Assembly (NCBI GenBank): GCA_000381625.1
Contig: KB906767.1
Location: 4,889,357 to 4,953,356 of the forward strand
Direction: 5' to 3'
Source: Bryobacterales bacterium KBS 96
GTDB lineage: Bacteria; Acidobacteriota; Terriglobia; Bryobacterales; Bryobacteraceae
DNA: 64,000 nt
The notes under the pieces are model-generated. The model saw nothing but the letters and a program-made list of their open reading frames with translations, was not told the origin of the DNA and did no database searches. Positions 1-8,640 of the stretch are shown piece after piece (the first letter of the stretch is position 1; every line of letters begins with the position of its first letter). The translations under genes were made by a program, and so were the position numbers.

Positions 1-1370
1 CGGAACTCGCGTCCGGCAGCCCGATTTACAACGAGCCGGTCACCATTCATTTTCATGGTGCATTGAATGCGGCGGCGCTCGAGCGGGCTTTTAACGAGAT
101 CCTGCGAAGGCACGAAGCATGGCGGACCGGGTTTCGTTTTACGGAGGGTAAACTCGTTCAGGTCGTAGCGCCGAAGCTGTCGATTCCCTTGCCGGTGACC
201 GATCTTCGCCCTCTGCCGGAACGCCATCGCGAATCGCGCGCTGTCCAACTGGCGACGGAAGACGCCAAATTGCCATTTGACCTGGCGCGGCCGCCCCTTA
301 TTCGCGTCCAGCTTATTCGGCTGGCGGAACGCGAGTACCGCCTGTTTCTCACGCTGCATCACATCATTTTCGACGCCTACTCTCTGTATCGGATCTTTTT
401 GCCTGAGTTGCAGGCGTGTTATGCCGGGTTCTTAAACGGAACCGATCCCGGTCTTCCGGCACTGAGTGTGCAATATCCCGATTACGCCTTGTGGCGAAAA
501 CGCGTGTACTCGACCAGAGCCAGCGAGCCGCATTTATGCTATTGGGAGGCACAGCTCTCCGGCCACCTTCCCGTCCTCAATTTGCCGTTCGATCGTCCAC
601 GGCCCGTTGACAGAACGTATAAGGGCGGCATGCAGACGTTCTCCACCCCTCGAAACGTCGTAGAGCGCCTGAAAGAAATCGGGGCGGAGCGCGGCGCAAC
701 TCTGTATATGACGGTTCTCGCTGCGTTCAACGTCCTGCTTTATAGCGAGACCGCCCAGTGCGATGCGATCGTCGGCAGCGTCAGTTCAAGCCGTAAGCAT
801 CCGGAGACAGAGAAGATGCTCGGTTATTTCTTAAACAGCATCGTCCTGCGCATTCAAATTTCGCCGGAGGAGCGTTTCTCGGACCTGATCTTACGCGTGC
901 GCGAGGTTGTCATTGGGGCGCTCAGTCACGATGATTTGCCTTTCGAATTGCTTGTCTCCCGATTCGAGAAGCATCGCCAACCCGGCGTGCATCCTCTCTT
1001 CCAGGTCATGTTTTCGCTTGGACCGCCGCTCCCGCGCTTCTCTCCGGAATGGGGATTTACGAAGACGGATGTTGACACCGGTGCGGCGAAAATGGATCTA
1101 TGGCTGGATCTGGACGAGTGTGACAGTGGTTTCATCGGACGGTTTATTTACTCGCAAGAACTCTTCGATTCGTTAACTATTACACGATTCAGCGCACGCT
1201 GGGTAATACTGCTTGATATGATTTCAAAGTATCCGAGTAAAAGTATTGAGGAGTTGGCGCGTGGGCTGAGGGAAAGCCATTTTCAGGCTTCTGCGGCGCC
1301 CCGCCGTGCCAGCGGGCGATTGATGGGATTTCTGCCGAAGTGGGCCCGACAGATCTGGCCTCGAAGATAA
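1..1370 (+). CDS. Nonribosomal peptide synthetase, condensation (C) domain, 5'-truncated by window edge
   Basis: Peptide-bond-forming condensation domain of a cytoplasmic NRPS. The reading frame is open from base 3, and the residues before the first possible start (TTG at 63) already match the start of a C domain, so the true start lies outside the window. The catalytic HHxxxD motif reads HHIIFD (bases 357-374), with Ala where the usual Gly follows. Later core motifs are visible: the YPDYALW region, GYFLNSIVLR and HDDLPFELLV. The gene stops right after the C domain with a short basic tail instead of the usual linker into an A domain. The next gene, 73 bp downstream on the same strand, starts with that A domain, so the two proteins probably act in trans as one terminal module. 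Upstream modules, if any, are not visible. Confidence 0.9.
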   Translation, partial: ELASGSPIYNEPVTIHFHGALNAAALERAFNEILRRHEAWRTGFRFTEGKLVQVVAPKLSIPLPVTDLRPLPERHRESRAVQLATEDAKLPFDLARPPLIRVQLIRLAEREYRLFLTLHHIIFDAYSLYRIFLPELQACYAGFLNGTDPGLPALSVQYPDYALWRKRVYSTRASEPHLCYWEAQLSGHLPVLNLPFDRPRPVDRTYKGGMQTFSTPRNVVERLKEIGAERGATLYMTVLAAFNVLLYSETAQCDAIVGSVSSSRKHPETEKMLGYFLNSIVLRIQISPEERFSDLILRVREVVIGALSHDDLPFELLVSRFEKHRQPGVHPLFQVMFSLGPPLPRFSPEWGFTKTDVDTGAAKMDLWLDLDECDSGFIGRFIYSQELFDSLTITRFSARWVILLDMISKYPSKSIEELARGLRESHFQASAAPRRASGRLMGFLPKWARQIWPRR

Positions 1371-1443
1371 GACGGCTGTTCACGGCAGCGTTTCTCAACT
1401 AGGCTGGAATCGCGCTGGAATTTCGGAAGAAAGGCGAGCAAGA

Positions 1444-4212
1444 ATGGCGTCTGGCTCTGAATGTGTTTCGGAAGATGGCGAGTTTGCCTGGTGCAGACGC
1501 GTTGACAAGCTGTTCCGTATGTGGGCAGCCTGCCAGCCCGAGGCCGTCGCCCTGCAGGCGGAAGAGAACTGCTGGTCCTATTCGAAACTGGATCGCTCCT
1601 CGAATTATCTTGCGAATCAGATCCGGAAGCATTCAGTCGAGCCAGGCTCGTTCGTGGCGGTGTGTGCTCGGCGGTCGCCGGAAGCGATTGCCGCGTTCCT
1701 GGGGGTTCTGAAGGCGGGAGCCGCCTACCTACCGCTGGATCTGAATTATCCCGCGGAAAGGCTGCGTTACATGCTTGCCGATGCGGGCGTGCGCTGCATT
1801 CTCGCGGACAGAGCCGGAATCCTCGCCCTAACAGGCATATCCAGTTCAGAATGCCGGGTTCTGGAATTGCCGGATTTAGAAGGCGAGAGCGAAGCCGGTC
1901 CCGCAGTTCCCACTGATGAACGCGATCTCGCGTATTTAATGTACACGTCGGGATCGACCGGCGCCCCCAAAGGCGCCATGATCGAGCATCGCGGCATCGT
2001 GAATCTAGTCCGCAATCAGAATTATGTCGATCTTTCGCCAAACCAGGTGCTTCTTCAGCTTTCTCCTCTTTCATTCGATGCGTCGACATTCGAAATCTGG
2101 GGCGCCCTGCTGAACGGCGGTCGGTTAGCCATTATGCCGCCGGAGCAGGCTTCGCTTGCCGACATCGCCGGCGCGCTGAATCGTTATCGCGTGACGACGT
2201 TGTTCCTGAGCGCGGGTCTGTTCAATGCGATGGCCGACGAGCACGCCGGCGCCTTTAGAGATCTCGATCAACTGATTGTGGGCGGCGATGTCCTTTCGCC
2301 ATCGCACGCTCGAAAAGCGCTGGACGCCATGCCGCGAGGTGCGCTTATCAACGGTTATGGACCTACTGAGAACACGACGTTCACTTGTTGCTACCGTGTA
2401 ACGCGAGAAGATACGGCCGCGGAGTCCATTCCCATAGGACATCCTTTGAATGGCGTGAACCTTCACCTGCTCGGTCGCAACATGCAGCCGGTTGCGAACG
2501 GAGAAGCCGGTGAAATATTTATCGGCGGCGAAAATCTGAGCCGCGGGTATTGGAACCGGCCGGAGCTGGCAAGCGAGAAGTTCGTTCCGAATCCGTTCGT
2601 GGAGGATCCCGCCGAGCGTCTCTACCGGAGCGGAGATCTTGGAAAGCTGAATAAGGCCGGCGTGATCGAGTTTTTGGGCCGCCTTGACGGCCAGGTGAAG
2701 ATTCGCGGATTCCGCGTCGAGCCGGGCGAGGTCGAATCTGCGGTCCAAAGCTTCGTGGGCATTGCTTGCGCCGCCGTTGTGGTGAAAGGCACGGACGCCG
2801 ACCGTAAACGGCTGTGTTGTTACTTCGTGCCGCACGTCGGAACCGCAATCGTTGCGTCCCGACTCGCCGCGTTTTTGCGTGAGCGGCTGCCCGCCCACAT
2901 GATTCCCGCCGAATTCATCGAGCTTCGGCGTTTGCCGCTAAATGCGAATGGCAAGATCGACCGGCAGGCGCTCGCTCTGCGCTTGAACGAGACGTACGAA
3001 CCAGCCGTTTCACCGCCGGATCGCCATTCCGGACTGGAAAGCGAGCTTATCGCGATGTGGGAGGCGCTTCTCGGAAAATCCGGTATCGGCTTGGATGACG
3101 ATTTCTTTCAATTGGGCGGGCATTCCCTGCTGGCAGTGCGCCTCTTCGCACAGATTCAGAAACGGCTCGCCAAGCAATTGCCGCTCGCCAGCATCATCCA
3201 GGCGCCTACTATTCGAAAGCTGGCGACCGTCATTCGAGACGACAATTGGGTGGCCCCCTGGTCGTCGCTAGTGAAACTGAGCGATGGCGGCCCCAATCTC
3301 CCGCTGTTCCTCATTCACCCTATCGGCGGAAACATCCTCACTTACAAGCAGTTGGCGGTGCGCCTGACGGGTCAGCCGGTGTACGGGCTGCAAGCACAGG
3401 GCCTGGACGGCAAGAGTCCGGCGGCGTCTTCGGTGGAGTCGATGGCGGCTCATTACATCCGCGCCATGCGAACCGTCCAACCCGAAGGTCCCTACTCACT
3501 CGGCGGATTCTCCGCTGGTGGCATAGTTGCCTTCGAAATGGCCCGGCAACTGCGAGACTCGGGTTGCGAAGTTGGATTTCTCGCGATTGTCGACTCTTCC
3601 TGCGAGCCCCCCGTTTGGACTCTGCTGAAGAATAAAGCTGTCGCTGAAAGCTATGAGCGCATTGTACGAATCGTGCGCTGGAACGCCGGCTACATGAACC
3701 GGATTGGACCTCGCCAATTCGCCCGCAAAAAGGTCAGGAATTTCGGAATGAACGCCCGCATTGCCGGGTTTGCGGCGCTGAATGGGTTGGCCAGCTTAGT
3801 CCACGGGACTTCGTCCCGCTGGGCGCTGCCTGTCGAAGAAGCGTTTCTGCATGCTCTTGGCAAATATAGGCCGGCCCCGTTTGCGGGTGACGCAACGCTG
3901 CTGTTGACCTTCGATTCGGGCAACTACAATCCGGAGTTGGTTGCCGGCTGGATGAAACTGGTTACCGGCAAGCTCGACGTTTGCCGGATCGCCGCGCGGC
4001 ACGACGACCTGCTGAATGCTCCGCAGGTGGACGACGTTGCACGACAGGTGAGCGAGAGTTTGAGCCGCTCTCGAATGAAAGTGCCTTTTCCGGCGCAAAC
4101 AATATCTGCTCTTTCCGCCGCCGCTGGTGGAAGGAATCTCAGAAAACCGGCCGGTAGTCTGGCTTCTATCGGAGAATCGCCGGCCTCGCAATCCGAAGCG
4201 CTTTCCTCGTAA
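1444..4212 (+). CDS. Nonribosomal peptide synthetase termination protein: adenylation-PCP-thioesterase
   Basis: Activates one amino acid, loads it on its carrier domain and releases the finished peptide. The 922 residues hold three domains. The adenylation domain (about 20-510) has A3 YTSGSTGAPKG near 168, A4 FDASTFEIWG near 211, A5 NGYGPTEN near 303, A7 YRSGDL near 394 and A10 NANGKID near 500. The PCP domain (about 530-605) has LGGHSL with the phosphopantetheine Ser561. The alpha/beta-hydrolase thioesterase (about 620-885) has GFSAGG with Ser690, a likely Asp717 and His853. Aligning by eye to GrsA, the specificity residues read D-A-F-F-I-G-G-T-F-K. This is one step from the valine code DAFWIGGTFK, so an aliphatic substrate is likely (inference). 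There is no C domain here; the preceding gene supplies it. A strong hairpin follows. Confidence 0.95.
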   Translation: MASGSECVSEDGEFAWCRRVDKLFRMWAACQPEAVALQAEENCWSYSKLDRSSNYLANQIRKHSVEPGSFVAVCARRSPEAIAAFLGVLKAGAAYLPLDLNYPAERLRYMLADAGVRCILADRAGILALTGISSSECRVLELPDLEGESEAGPAVPTDERDLAYLMYTSGSTGAPKGAMIEHRGIVNLVRNQNYVDLSPNQVLLQLSPLSFDASTFEIWGALLNGGRLAIMPPEQASLADIAGALNRYRVTTLFLSAGLFNAMADEHAGAFRDLDQLIVGGDVLSPSHARKALDAMPRGALINGYGPTENTTFTCCYRVTREDTAAESIPIGHPLNGVNLHLLGRNMQPVANGEAGEIFIGGENLSRGYWNRPELASEKFVPNPFVEDPAERLYRSGDLGKLNKAGVIEFLGRLDGQVKIRGFRVEPGEVESAVQSFVGIACAAVVVKGTDADRKRLCCYFVPHVGTAIVASRLAAFLRERLPAHMIPAEFIELRRLPLNANGKIDRQALALRLNETYEPAVSPPDRHSGLESELIAMWEALLGKSGIGLDDDFFQLGGHSLLAVRLFAQIQKRLAKQLPLASIIQAPTIRKLATVIRDDNWVAPWSSLVKLSDGGPNLPLFLIHPIGGNILTYKQLAVRLTGQPVYGLQAQGLDGKSPAASSVESMAAHYIRAMRTVQPEGPYSLGGFSAGGIVAFEMARQLRDSGCEVGFLAIVDSSCEPPVWTLLKNKAVAESYERIVRIVRWNAGYMNRIGPRQFARKKVRNFGMNARIAGFAALNGLASLVHGTSSRWALPVEEAFLHALGKYRPAPFAGDATLLLTFDSGNYNPELVAGWMKLVTGKLDVCRIAARHDDLLNAPQVDDVARQVSESLSRSRMKVPFPAQTISALSAAAGGRNLRKPAGSLASIGESPASQSEALSS

Positions 4213-4402
4213 TTACGACACAATTTGAAGACGTCCTGTTACCTGCACCGAACCGTGATCATGAGCGACGCTTCAACGAGGTTCTCACAGCCCTGCTGCC
4301 CGATGGTGACGAAAACCGGCGACAGCATCTCGCGGTCAGGCATCTGGTGGGGCAGCCACGCGGCCGCCCACACCAACGCAGTTAGTGATGAACTTGGATT
4401 CG

Positions 4403-4434
4403 AGCGGCGAGTCTCTTCCGGGAGACTCGCCGCT
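4403..4434. terminator. Perfect 13 bp hairpin between convergent genes
   Basis: Bases 4403-4415 pair perfectly with 4422-4434 around a 6-base loop. On the plus strand a pyrimidine-rich CTTCTTCCTGTTT run follows. It sits between the NRPS gene (plus) and the secreted glycosidase-like gene (minus), which end 233 bp apart, so it is a likely intrinsic terminator serving the NRPS operon and possibly both strands. Confidence 0.8.
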
Positions 4435-4445
4435 CTTCTTCCTGT

Positions 4446-6083
4446 TTACGGAATGATTTCAATGCCGTTCACCAAGGCGTTTCCAGCGCGCCCGGACGTG
4501 AACTTGATCGTGATAGTGCCTCCGTCCGGAGTTGCCGGGAAGTCCTTTACAACCGCCTTGTAGAATTGCTTTCCAGCGGCTGCAAACACATCGAAATTGG
4601 TTAACACGCTTGAGCCGTTGATCGATACATTGAACAGGCGTTGGCCCGTTCCGTTCGATATGTCATCGGCAAAATGCAACCGGACCGTATATCGGTGCCC
4701 GGATTCCAGATTCGGGATGTTGTAGGTGAAAGTATCGCCGCCCGTTGTGCGCTTTGTCTGATACACGCCGGCTGGCGCTGCGTTCGAGACGCCGCTCACG
4801 TTGACGCCGCCGTTAATCGCATCGCTATGCCCGCCGGTCACATAAGTATCCGGCGCGAAATTGGAAACCTGGGCGCCGCCGGAATCGATACGAACCGCCT
4901 GCACGCTCTGCGTATCCAAACCGCTCCTGCTCAACACGGCGCCCTGGCCCGCGCTCAATGTGATGCTGCTCACCCAGCTTCCATTGATCCTTTTCATGGA
5001 ACCGGGCAAACTGACCGTGATCCTCGGAGAGCCCGGCAGATTCAATAACACGATTCCATTGCTGAAATCGCGCCGCAGAAGCTGATTCCACGTATAACGT
5101 TTCCCCTGAGGCGTGCCCAGAGCCACGTCATACCCGTTCCACCATTGGTCGGGCGTTGTCTCGCCGCCACTGAGCAGATCGTTGCCTTGCGAGACGAGGA
5201 AATAACCGGCTAAGCCGTATTCGCCGTTCAGAGAGTATTCGTTCATGATGACGCTCTTGCCCAGCGCATGAACATGATCGATGAATCCGAGAAATGCATT
5301 CACTGACCAGGCTCCGGTCCCGCCCGTCAGTCCGGAATCGCTGATGCCACGCTCACAGTTGATATAGTTCGCGGCGTTGATCTCATCGATTACGTGGGAA
5401 TCCTGATCCCGAGCCGAGCCGCCGGCAAACCAGATTGAGTTGTGTACAAGTTCCGCGTTCGGTAGCGACGAACGAATCTGCTTAAGAAATCCAGCGACAT
5501 AGCCTTCCCAGGCGTCTTGCGTCATGGCTCTGCCAGTGCGGGGATCGTGCGGCGACACAAAATTGCCGTTTCCGTCGCCAACCCGGAATACCAGATTCAC
5601 GTCGTCGATCCACAGGCCTTTATAACCGTGCGACAGAACCTTTTTTGCATTGCTGATCCACCAGTTCCGGAAATCCGCGTTGCCGGGATCTCCCGCATAC
5701 TGGGGGCAAGTTCCGTTACTGCAGCCGTACGGAATGTACATGTTATGTCCCGACGAATCTTTCAAAATCCAGTTCGGATGCTGATTGGCGATCGACGACC
5801 CACGATAAATCGAATAAAGATCGATATACGCCCAGGCATTCGGATACCAGCCCGTGCGTCCGTCAAAATACGGCGTGGAGACTTGCATCCGATAAAACTT
5901 GTTTCGGAACCACGACTCCAGTGAGGCGGATGGCGAATTTGTAAATACGTCGAATCCTGACTCAGCTCTAACGGTTACCTTGACCTGGCCAGCGGCGCTT
6001 GTCTGGGCCACTGCAAGAGACCCACTTGCAGCGATTGTAACGGCCGTGATGATGAATTTCGATATAGATGATATTGTTGGCAT
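4446..6083 (-). CDS. Secreted TIM-barrel glycoside hydrolase-like protein with C-terminal malectin domain
   Basis: Probable secreted carbohydrate-active protein of unproven specificity. From the chosen ATG (6083) it has 545 residues: a signal peptide ending near AVAQ, a roughly 340-residue domain resembling the hypothetical glycosyl hydrolase (GHL15-type) family, and a C-terminal malectin/CBM57-like carbohydrate-binding domain of about 140 residues (TFTYNIPNL, YTVRLHFAD, NFDVFAAAG, VNGIEI). The catalytic-like domain shows GLWIDDVN, YINCERG and the Cys-containing GTCPQYAGD, all shared with the divergent gene at 6599, its paralogue. An in-frame ATG at 6122 adds 13 residues before a less typical signal peptide. 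Neither start has a strong ribosome site. The catalytic residues (IDD aspartates, ERG glutamate) are a guess from conservation between the two copies. Confidence 0.75.
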   Translation of the reverse strand: MPTISSISKFIITAVTIAASGSLAVAQTSAAGQVKVTVRAESGFDVFTNSPSASLESWFRNKFYRMQVSTPYFDGRTGWYPNAWAYIDLYSIYRGSSIANQHPNWILKDSSGHNMYIPYGCSNGTCPQYAGDPGNADFRNWWISNAKKVLSHGYKGLWIDDVNLVFRVGDGNGNFVSPHDPRTGRAMTQDAWEGYVAGFLKQIRSSLPNAELVHNSIWFAGGSARDQDSHVIDEINAANYINCERGISDSGLTGGTGAWSVNAFLGFIDHVHALGKSVIMNEYSLNGEYGLAGYFLVSQGNDLLSGGETTPDQWWNGYDVALGTPQGKRYTWNQLLRRDFSNGIVLLNLPGSPRITVSLPGSMKRINGSWVSSITLSAGQGAVLSRSGLDTQSVQAVRIDSGGAQVSNFAPDTYVTGGHSDAINGGVNVSGVSNAAPAGVYQTKRTTGGDTFTYNIPNLESGHRYTVRLHFADDISNGTGQRLFNVSINGSSVLTNFDVFAAAGKQFYKAVVKDFPATPDGGTITIKFTSGRAGNALVNGIEIIP

Positions 6084-6598
6084 TTTCTTAGCTCTAATCG
6101 GTGTTTTCCCCTTAAAATACATATACTTAGCTAATGATTGCCGTCCCTATTTCCACTACACACACCTCCGGTAAGAGGCCTGCCCGGCCGAATGGAAACG
6201 GCTGTGACTTACGCTCCCCACAACCAGGGAAGGGAGCTTCCTTCGACGGCTTTCCGGTTTCCGAGCGTGCGCGAGAGCGCCGGGCGGAGACCGAAAAAAG
6301 TCGCTTATGTTCCTAGGGCCGCCTGAGTACTAAACGTATAGTACTTACCCCCTCGTTTTGTTTGGAATAGTACCAGAAAGACCTACTAGGTGTGCTTACG
6401 TTAAACGGGTCAGATGGGGTTTTTAGCAGATATCGAACATAAAAATTTCTAATCTTCTTCATCAGAATTTTTTGTACAAAGCTGCCGTCCCGAGAAAATT
6501 GTCGATCCTGTCGAACATCGCGCGTCTATCGACTGCGTGCTACAAACGTTGGAACCGAACGCGCAATCGGGTTCGAATCGTAAAATCGACAAGGAACT
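6084..6598. other. Gene-free 515 bp divergent intergenic region
   Basis: No convincing gene is seen on either strand. It separates the divergent glycosidase-like paralogues and must hold promoters for both. The part nearest the minus-strand gene (about 6170-6310) is GC-rich with short dyads (GGAAG/CTTCC near 6231-6244). From about 6325 it turns AT-rich and contains two AGTACT palindromes (6326-6331 and 6340-6345) and a further TAGTAC (6368-6373). The plus-strand gene has an AAGGA site just before its ATG. A structured leader RNA is possible, but no known riboswitch consensus was recognised. Confidence 0.6.
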
Positions 6599-7795
6599 AT
6601 GCTCCGCCGCTTTTTAGTAGCCTTTCTTCTCAGCAGCCCTAGCCTTTTGTTCGCCGCGATCGTTGAACAAGCCAGCCCTGGTGTGGTCCGCGTTGTAGTC
6701 CGAACGAGCCCGAGTTGGGACAAGTGGACGTCGTCCAAAAACCCGGAAACCCGTCAGTGGCTCCAGACGAATCTCTGGCGAATGATGGTTTTCTCCCCCT
6801 ACTTCGATGGGAAAGTGTCCTGGTACCATTGCGCCTGGGTGTACGTGGACATGTACGCAATTTATGCCAAAGGTGAGGTCGCCAAAACGCACCCGGATTG
6901 GATTCTCAAAGATCCGAGTGGGAATTCGTTATACATCCCCTGGGGTTGCCACGATGGGACCTGCCCGCAATACGCGGGAGACATCTCAAACCCAGATTTT
7001 CGGAACTGGTGGATCGCAAACGCCCAGAAATTAGAGCGGATTGGCTACCGAGGGCTGTGGATTGACGACGTCAATATGGAGTTTCGGGTGGGCAACGGAG
7101 AGGGGAAGCAGGTTGCTCCGCTGGATCGAAACACCGGCAAGCCGATGACCTATACCAACTGGAAGCGCTACGTGGCGGAGTTCATGGAACAGGTTCGGAA
7201 GGCGTTCCCCAAGATGGAAATCCTTCACAACGCCATCTGGTTTGCCAGCGCTCCGCAGCGCGAAGCCGATCCCTATGTGCGCAGAGAACTGGCGGCCGCC
7301 GACTACATCAATCTGGAACGAGGCACTAGCGACCACGGGCTAACGGGCGGATCGGGACCGTTCGCGCTGAACCGCCTTCTTGAGTACATCGACAACATTC
7401 ACGACTTGGGACGAGGCGTTATTCTCGATAACGGTGGCAAGACCGATGAATACGCGCTGGCCAGCTATTTCCTGATCTCGTCGGGCCGCGATGGAGTTGG
7501 CCTGCCGCACTACAGCCCGGCAGAGCCATTTCCGGGCGCTCACATCGATTTGGGCGATCCGGCCGGTCCCCGGGAAACGTGGAACGGCATGCTGCGGCGC
7601 GTTTACTCGAAAGGCATCGTTCTGGTCAATCCGCCGGGGAATCCCCAAAGGCAGATTCAACCTGCCTCCTTCCTGCGGAGCGCCGATGGGACAAAGGCCA
7701 CCCAGATCAGTCTCGGACCTGCGGAGGGGGTTGTGTTTTCGGGCGAATCCACTTCGGGCACGGCGCTTACATCCGCTATTAAAGTGGCGAAATAG
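6599..7795 (+). CDS. Secreted TIM-barrel glycoside hydrolase-like protein (no carbohydrate-binding domain)
   Basis: Paralogue of the minus-strand gene ending at 4446, with 398 residues. A signal peptide covers about residues 1-19 (LLFAA), followed by the same GHL15-like domain. Conserved blocks are YFDG, WILKDPSG, GTCPQYAGD, FRNWWIANA, GLWIDDVN, EILHNAIWFA and LERGTSDHGLTGG. It stops where the other copy continues into its malectin domain. ATG 6599 follows AAGGAACT, a good ribosome site. Family knowledge suggests an extracellular or periplasmic glycosidase, but the substrate cannot be read from the sequence. The divergent pair probably arose by duplication, with gain or loss of the binding module. 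Confidence 0.75.
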   Translation: MLRRFLVAFLLSSPSLLFAAIVEQASPGVVRVVVRTSPSWDKWTSSKNPETRQWLQTNLWRMMVFSPYFDGKVSWYHCAWVYVDMYAIYAKGEVAKTHPDWILKDPSGNSLYIPWGCHDGTCPQYAGDISNPDFRNWWIANAQKLERIGYRGLWIDDVNMEFRVGNGEGKQVAPLDRNTGKPMTYTNWKRYVAEFMEQVRKAFPKMEILHNAIWFASAPQREADPYVRRELAAADYINLERGTSDHGLTGGSGPFALNRLLEYIDNIHDLGRGVILDNGGKTDEYALASYFLISSGRDGVGLPHYSPAEPFPGAHIDLGDPAGPRETWNGMLRRVYSKGIVLVNPPGNPQRQIQPASFLRSADGTKATQISLGPAEGVVFSGESTSGTALTSAIKVAK

Positions 7796-7820
7796 GCCCC
7801 CGCGACGTCGTCGCTCGATG

Positions 7821-8570
7821 TCACACACTCTGGGCGGGACCGTTCCATCCCGGAACGGGAACCAGAAGAGTTTTGCTTGCCAGTGTCGTGAGGCCGTCGA
7901 GTGTGTCCATCAGGTTGGAGGTAAGCGCCGGCGCCGGTCTGAGATTCCAGAAGATTTCTGCGTTTCGCCATGCGGCTTCGCGCGCGGCGCTAACGCTCCA
8001 GGCAGCGAGGGTATCCTCCAGACGAGAGGCGGCTGGAAGCGCATCGCCCAAAAGGCGGACGCGCAGTTCCTGCTTCGCGGCGCCAATAATCCGGTCTAGA
8101 GTGGGGTTCAGCGTTGTGTAGTCGTTGTACCGCTGGCCATCGCGTGCGGGCGCCGTTTTCGTGACATCGCAAGTGGCGTCAATGGCCTGCGGAAGATCGT
8201 GATTGATGTGAGCGTTAATGCCGGCCAGCGCAAATTGAATACGGGCGATGGCGGCGCAATTCCGGCACTCAAATAGAGCCTGCCAGCACCCAGGGCTCGG
8301 CTGCCCGCGAAGAGCCGATTCGAGTGCGCCGAAATACAGCCCCGCGAATTGCACGTCCAACTGAGCAAGCCAGACGGGATCGGCGAAACCGCCCGCCGCG
8401 ATACGAGCTTCAACGGCTTGGGTTACGCGATGGTACAGCCAGTTAAACCACTTCAACCCATCGCCATCGACGCACGCAGTTCCGATGGCCTCCATCGTTT
8501 GGAGAACGTCGGCAACGGATTGCGGCCGCTTTTGCACGGCCGCCAGCAGCACGTGATCGTAAGGGAACAT
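7821..8570 (-). CDS. DUF5995 family protein
   Basis: 249 residues, with no signal peptide or clear membrane segment. The central stretch ARIQFALAGINAHINHDLP (about 113-131), preceded by CWQALFECRN, is the hallmark of the DUF5995 family. This family is usually annotated as uncharacterised in actinobacteria and acidobacteria. The conserved His/Asn/Asp cluster suggests a metal or catalytic site, but no activity is known to me. It stands alone, 70 bp from the reductase gene on the same strand and convergent with the glycosidase-like gene at 6599. Confidence 0.75.
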   Translation of the reverse strand: MFPYDHVLLAAVQKRPQSVADVLQTMEAIGTACVDGDGLKWFNWLYHRVTQAVEARIAAGGFADPVWLAQLDVQFAGLYFGALESALRGQPSPGCWQALFECRNCAAIARIQFALAGINAHINHDLPQAIDATCDVTKTAPARDGQRYNDYTTLNPTLDRIIGAAKQELRVRLLGDALPAASRLEDTLAAWSVSAAREAAWRNAEIFWNLRPAPALTSNLMDTLDGLTTLASKTLLVPVPGWNGPAQSV

Positions 8571-8640
8571 GGGCCGCTATTATAGCGTTCCGGATTAATC
8601 GACAACTCGAAAATAAGCGGCCGTAATGGTTACCGCGGTG

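Noticed and set aside
1371-1443. A frameshift artificially splitting one C-A-PCP-TE gene
   Set aside because: The C protein ends in a tail unlike the usual C-A linker and the next gene has its own ATG and purine-rich leader, so two genes are more likely; raw-read checking would settle it.
1283-2898. Long minus-strand open frames opposite the NRPS genes (268 and 257 codons)
   Set aside because: They lie opposite clear NRPS domains, lack any family motif and have Arg/Ser/Pro-rich composition typical of antisense frames in GC-rich DNA.
6123-6400. Possible riboswitch or other structured RNA in the GC-rich part of the divergent region
   Set aside because: Short dyads exist, but I could not fit the cyclic-di-GMP, cobalamin, glycine or other consensus I know; a covariance search would decide.
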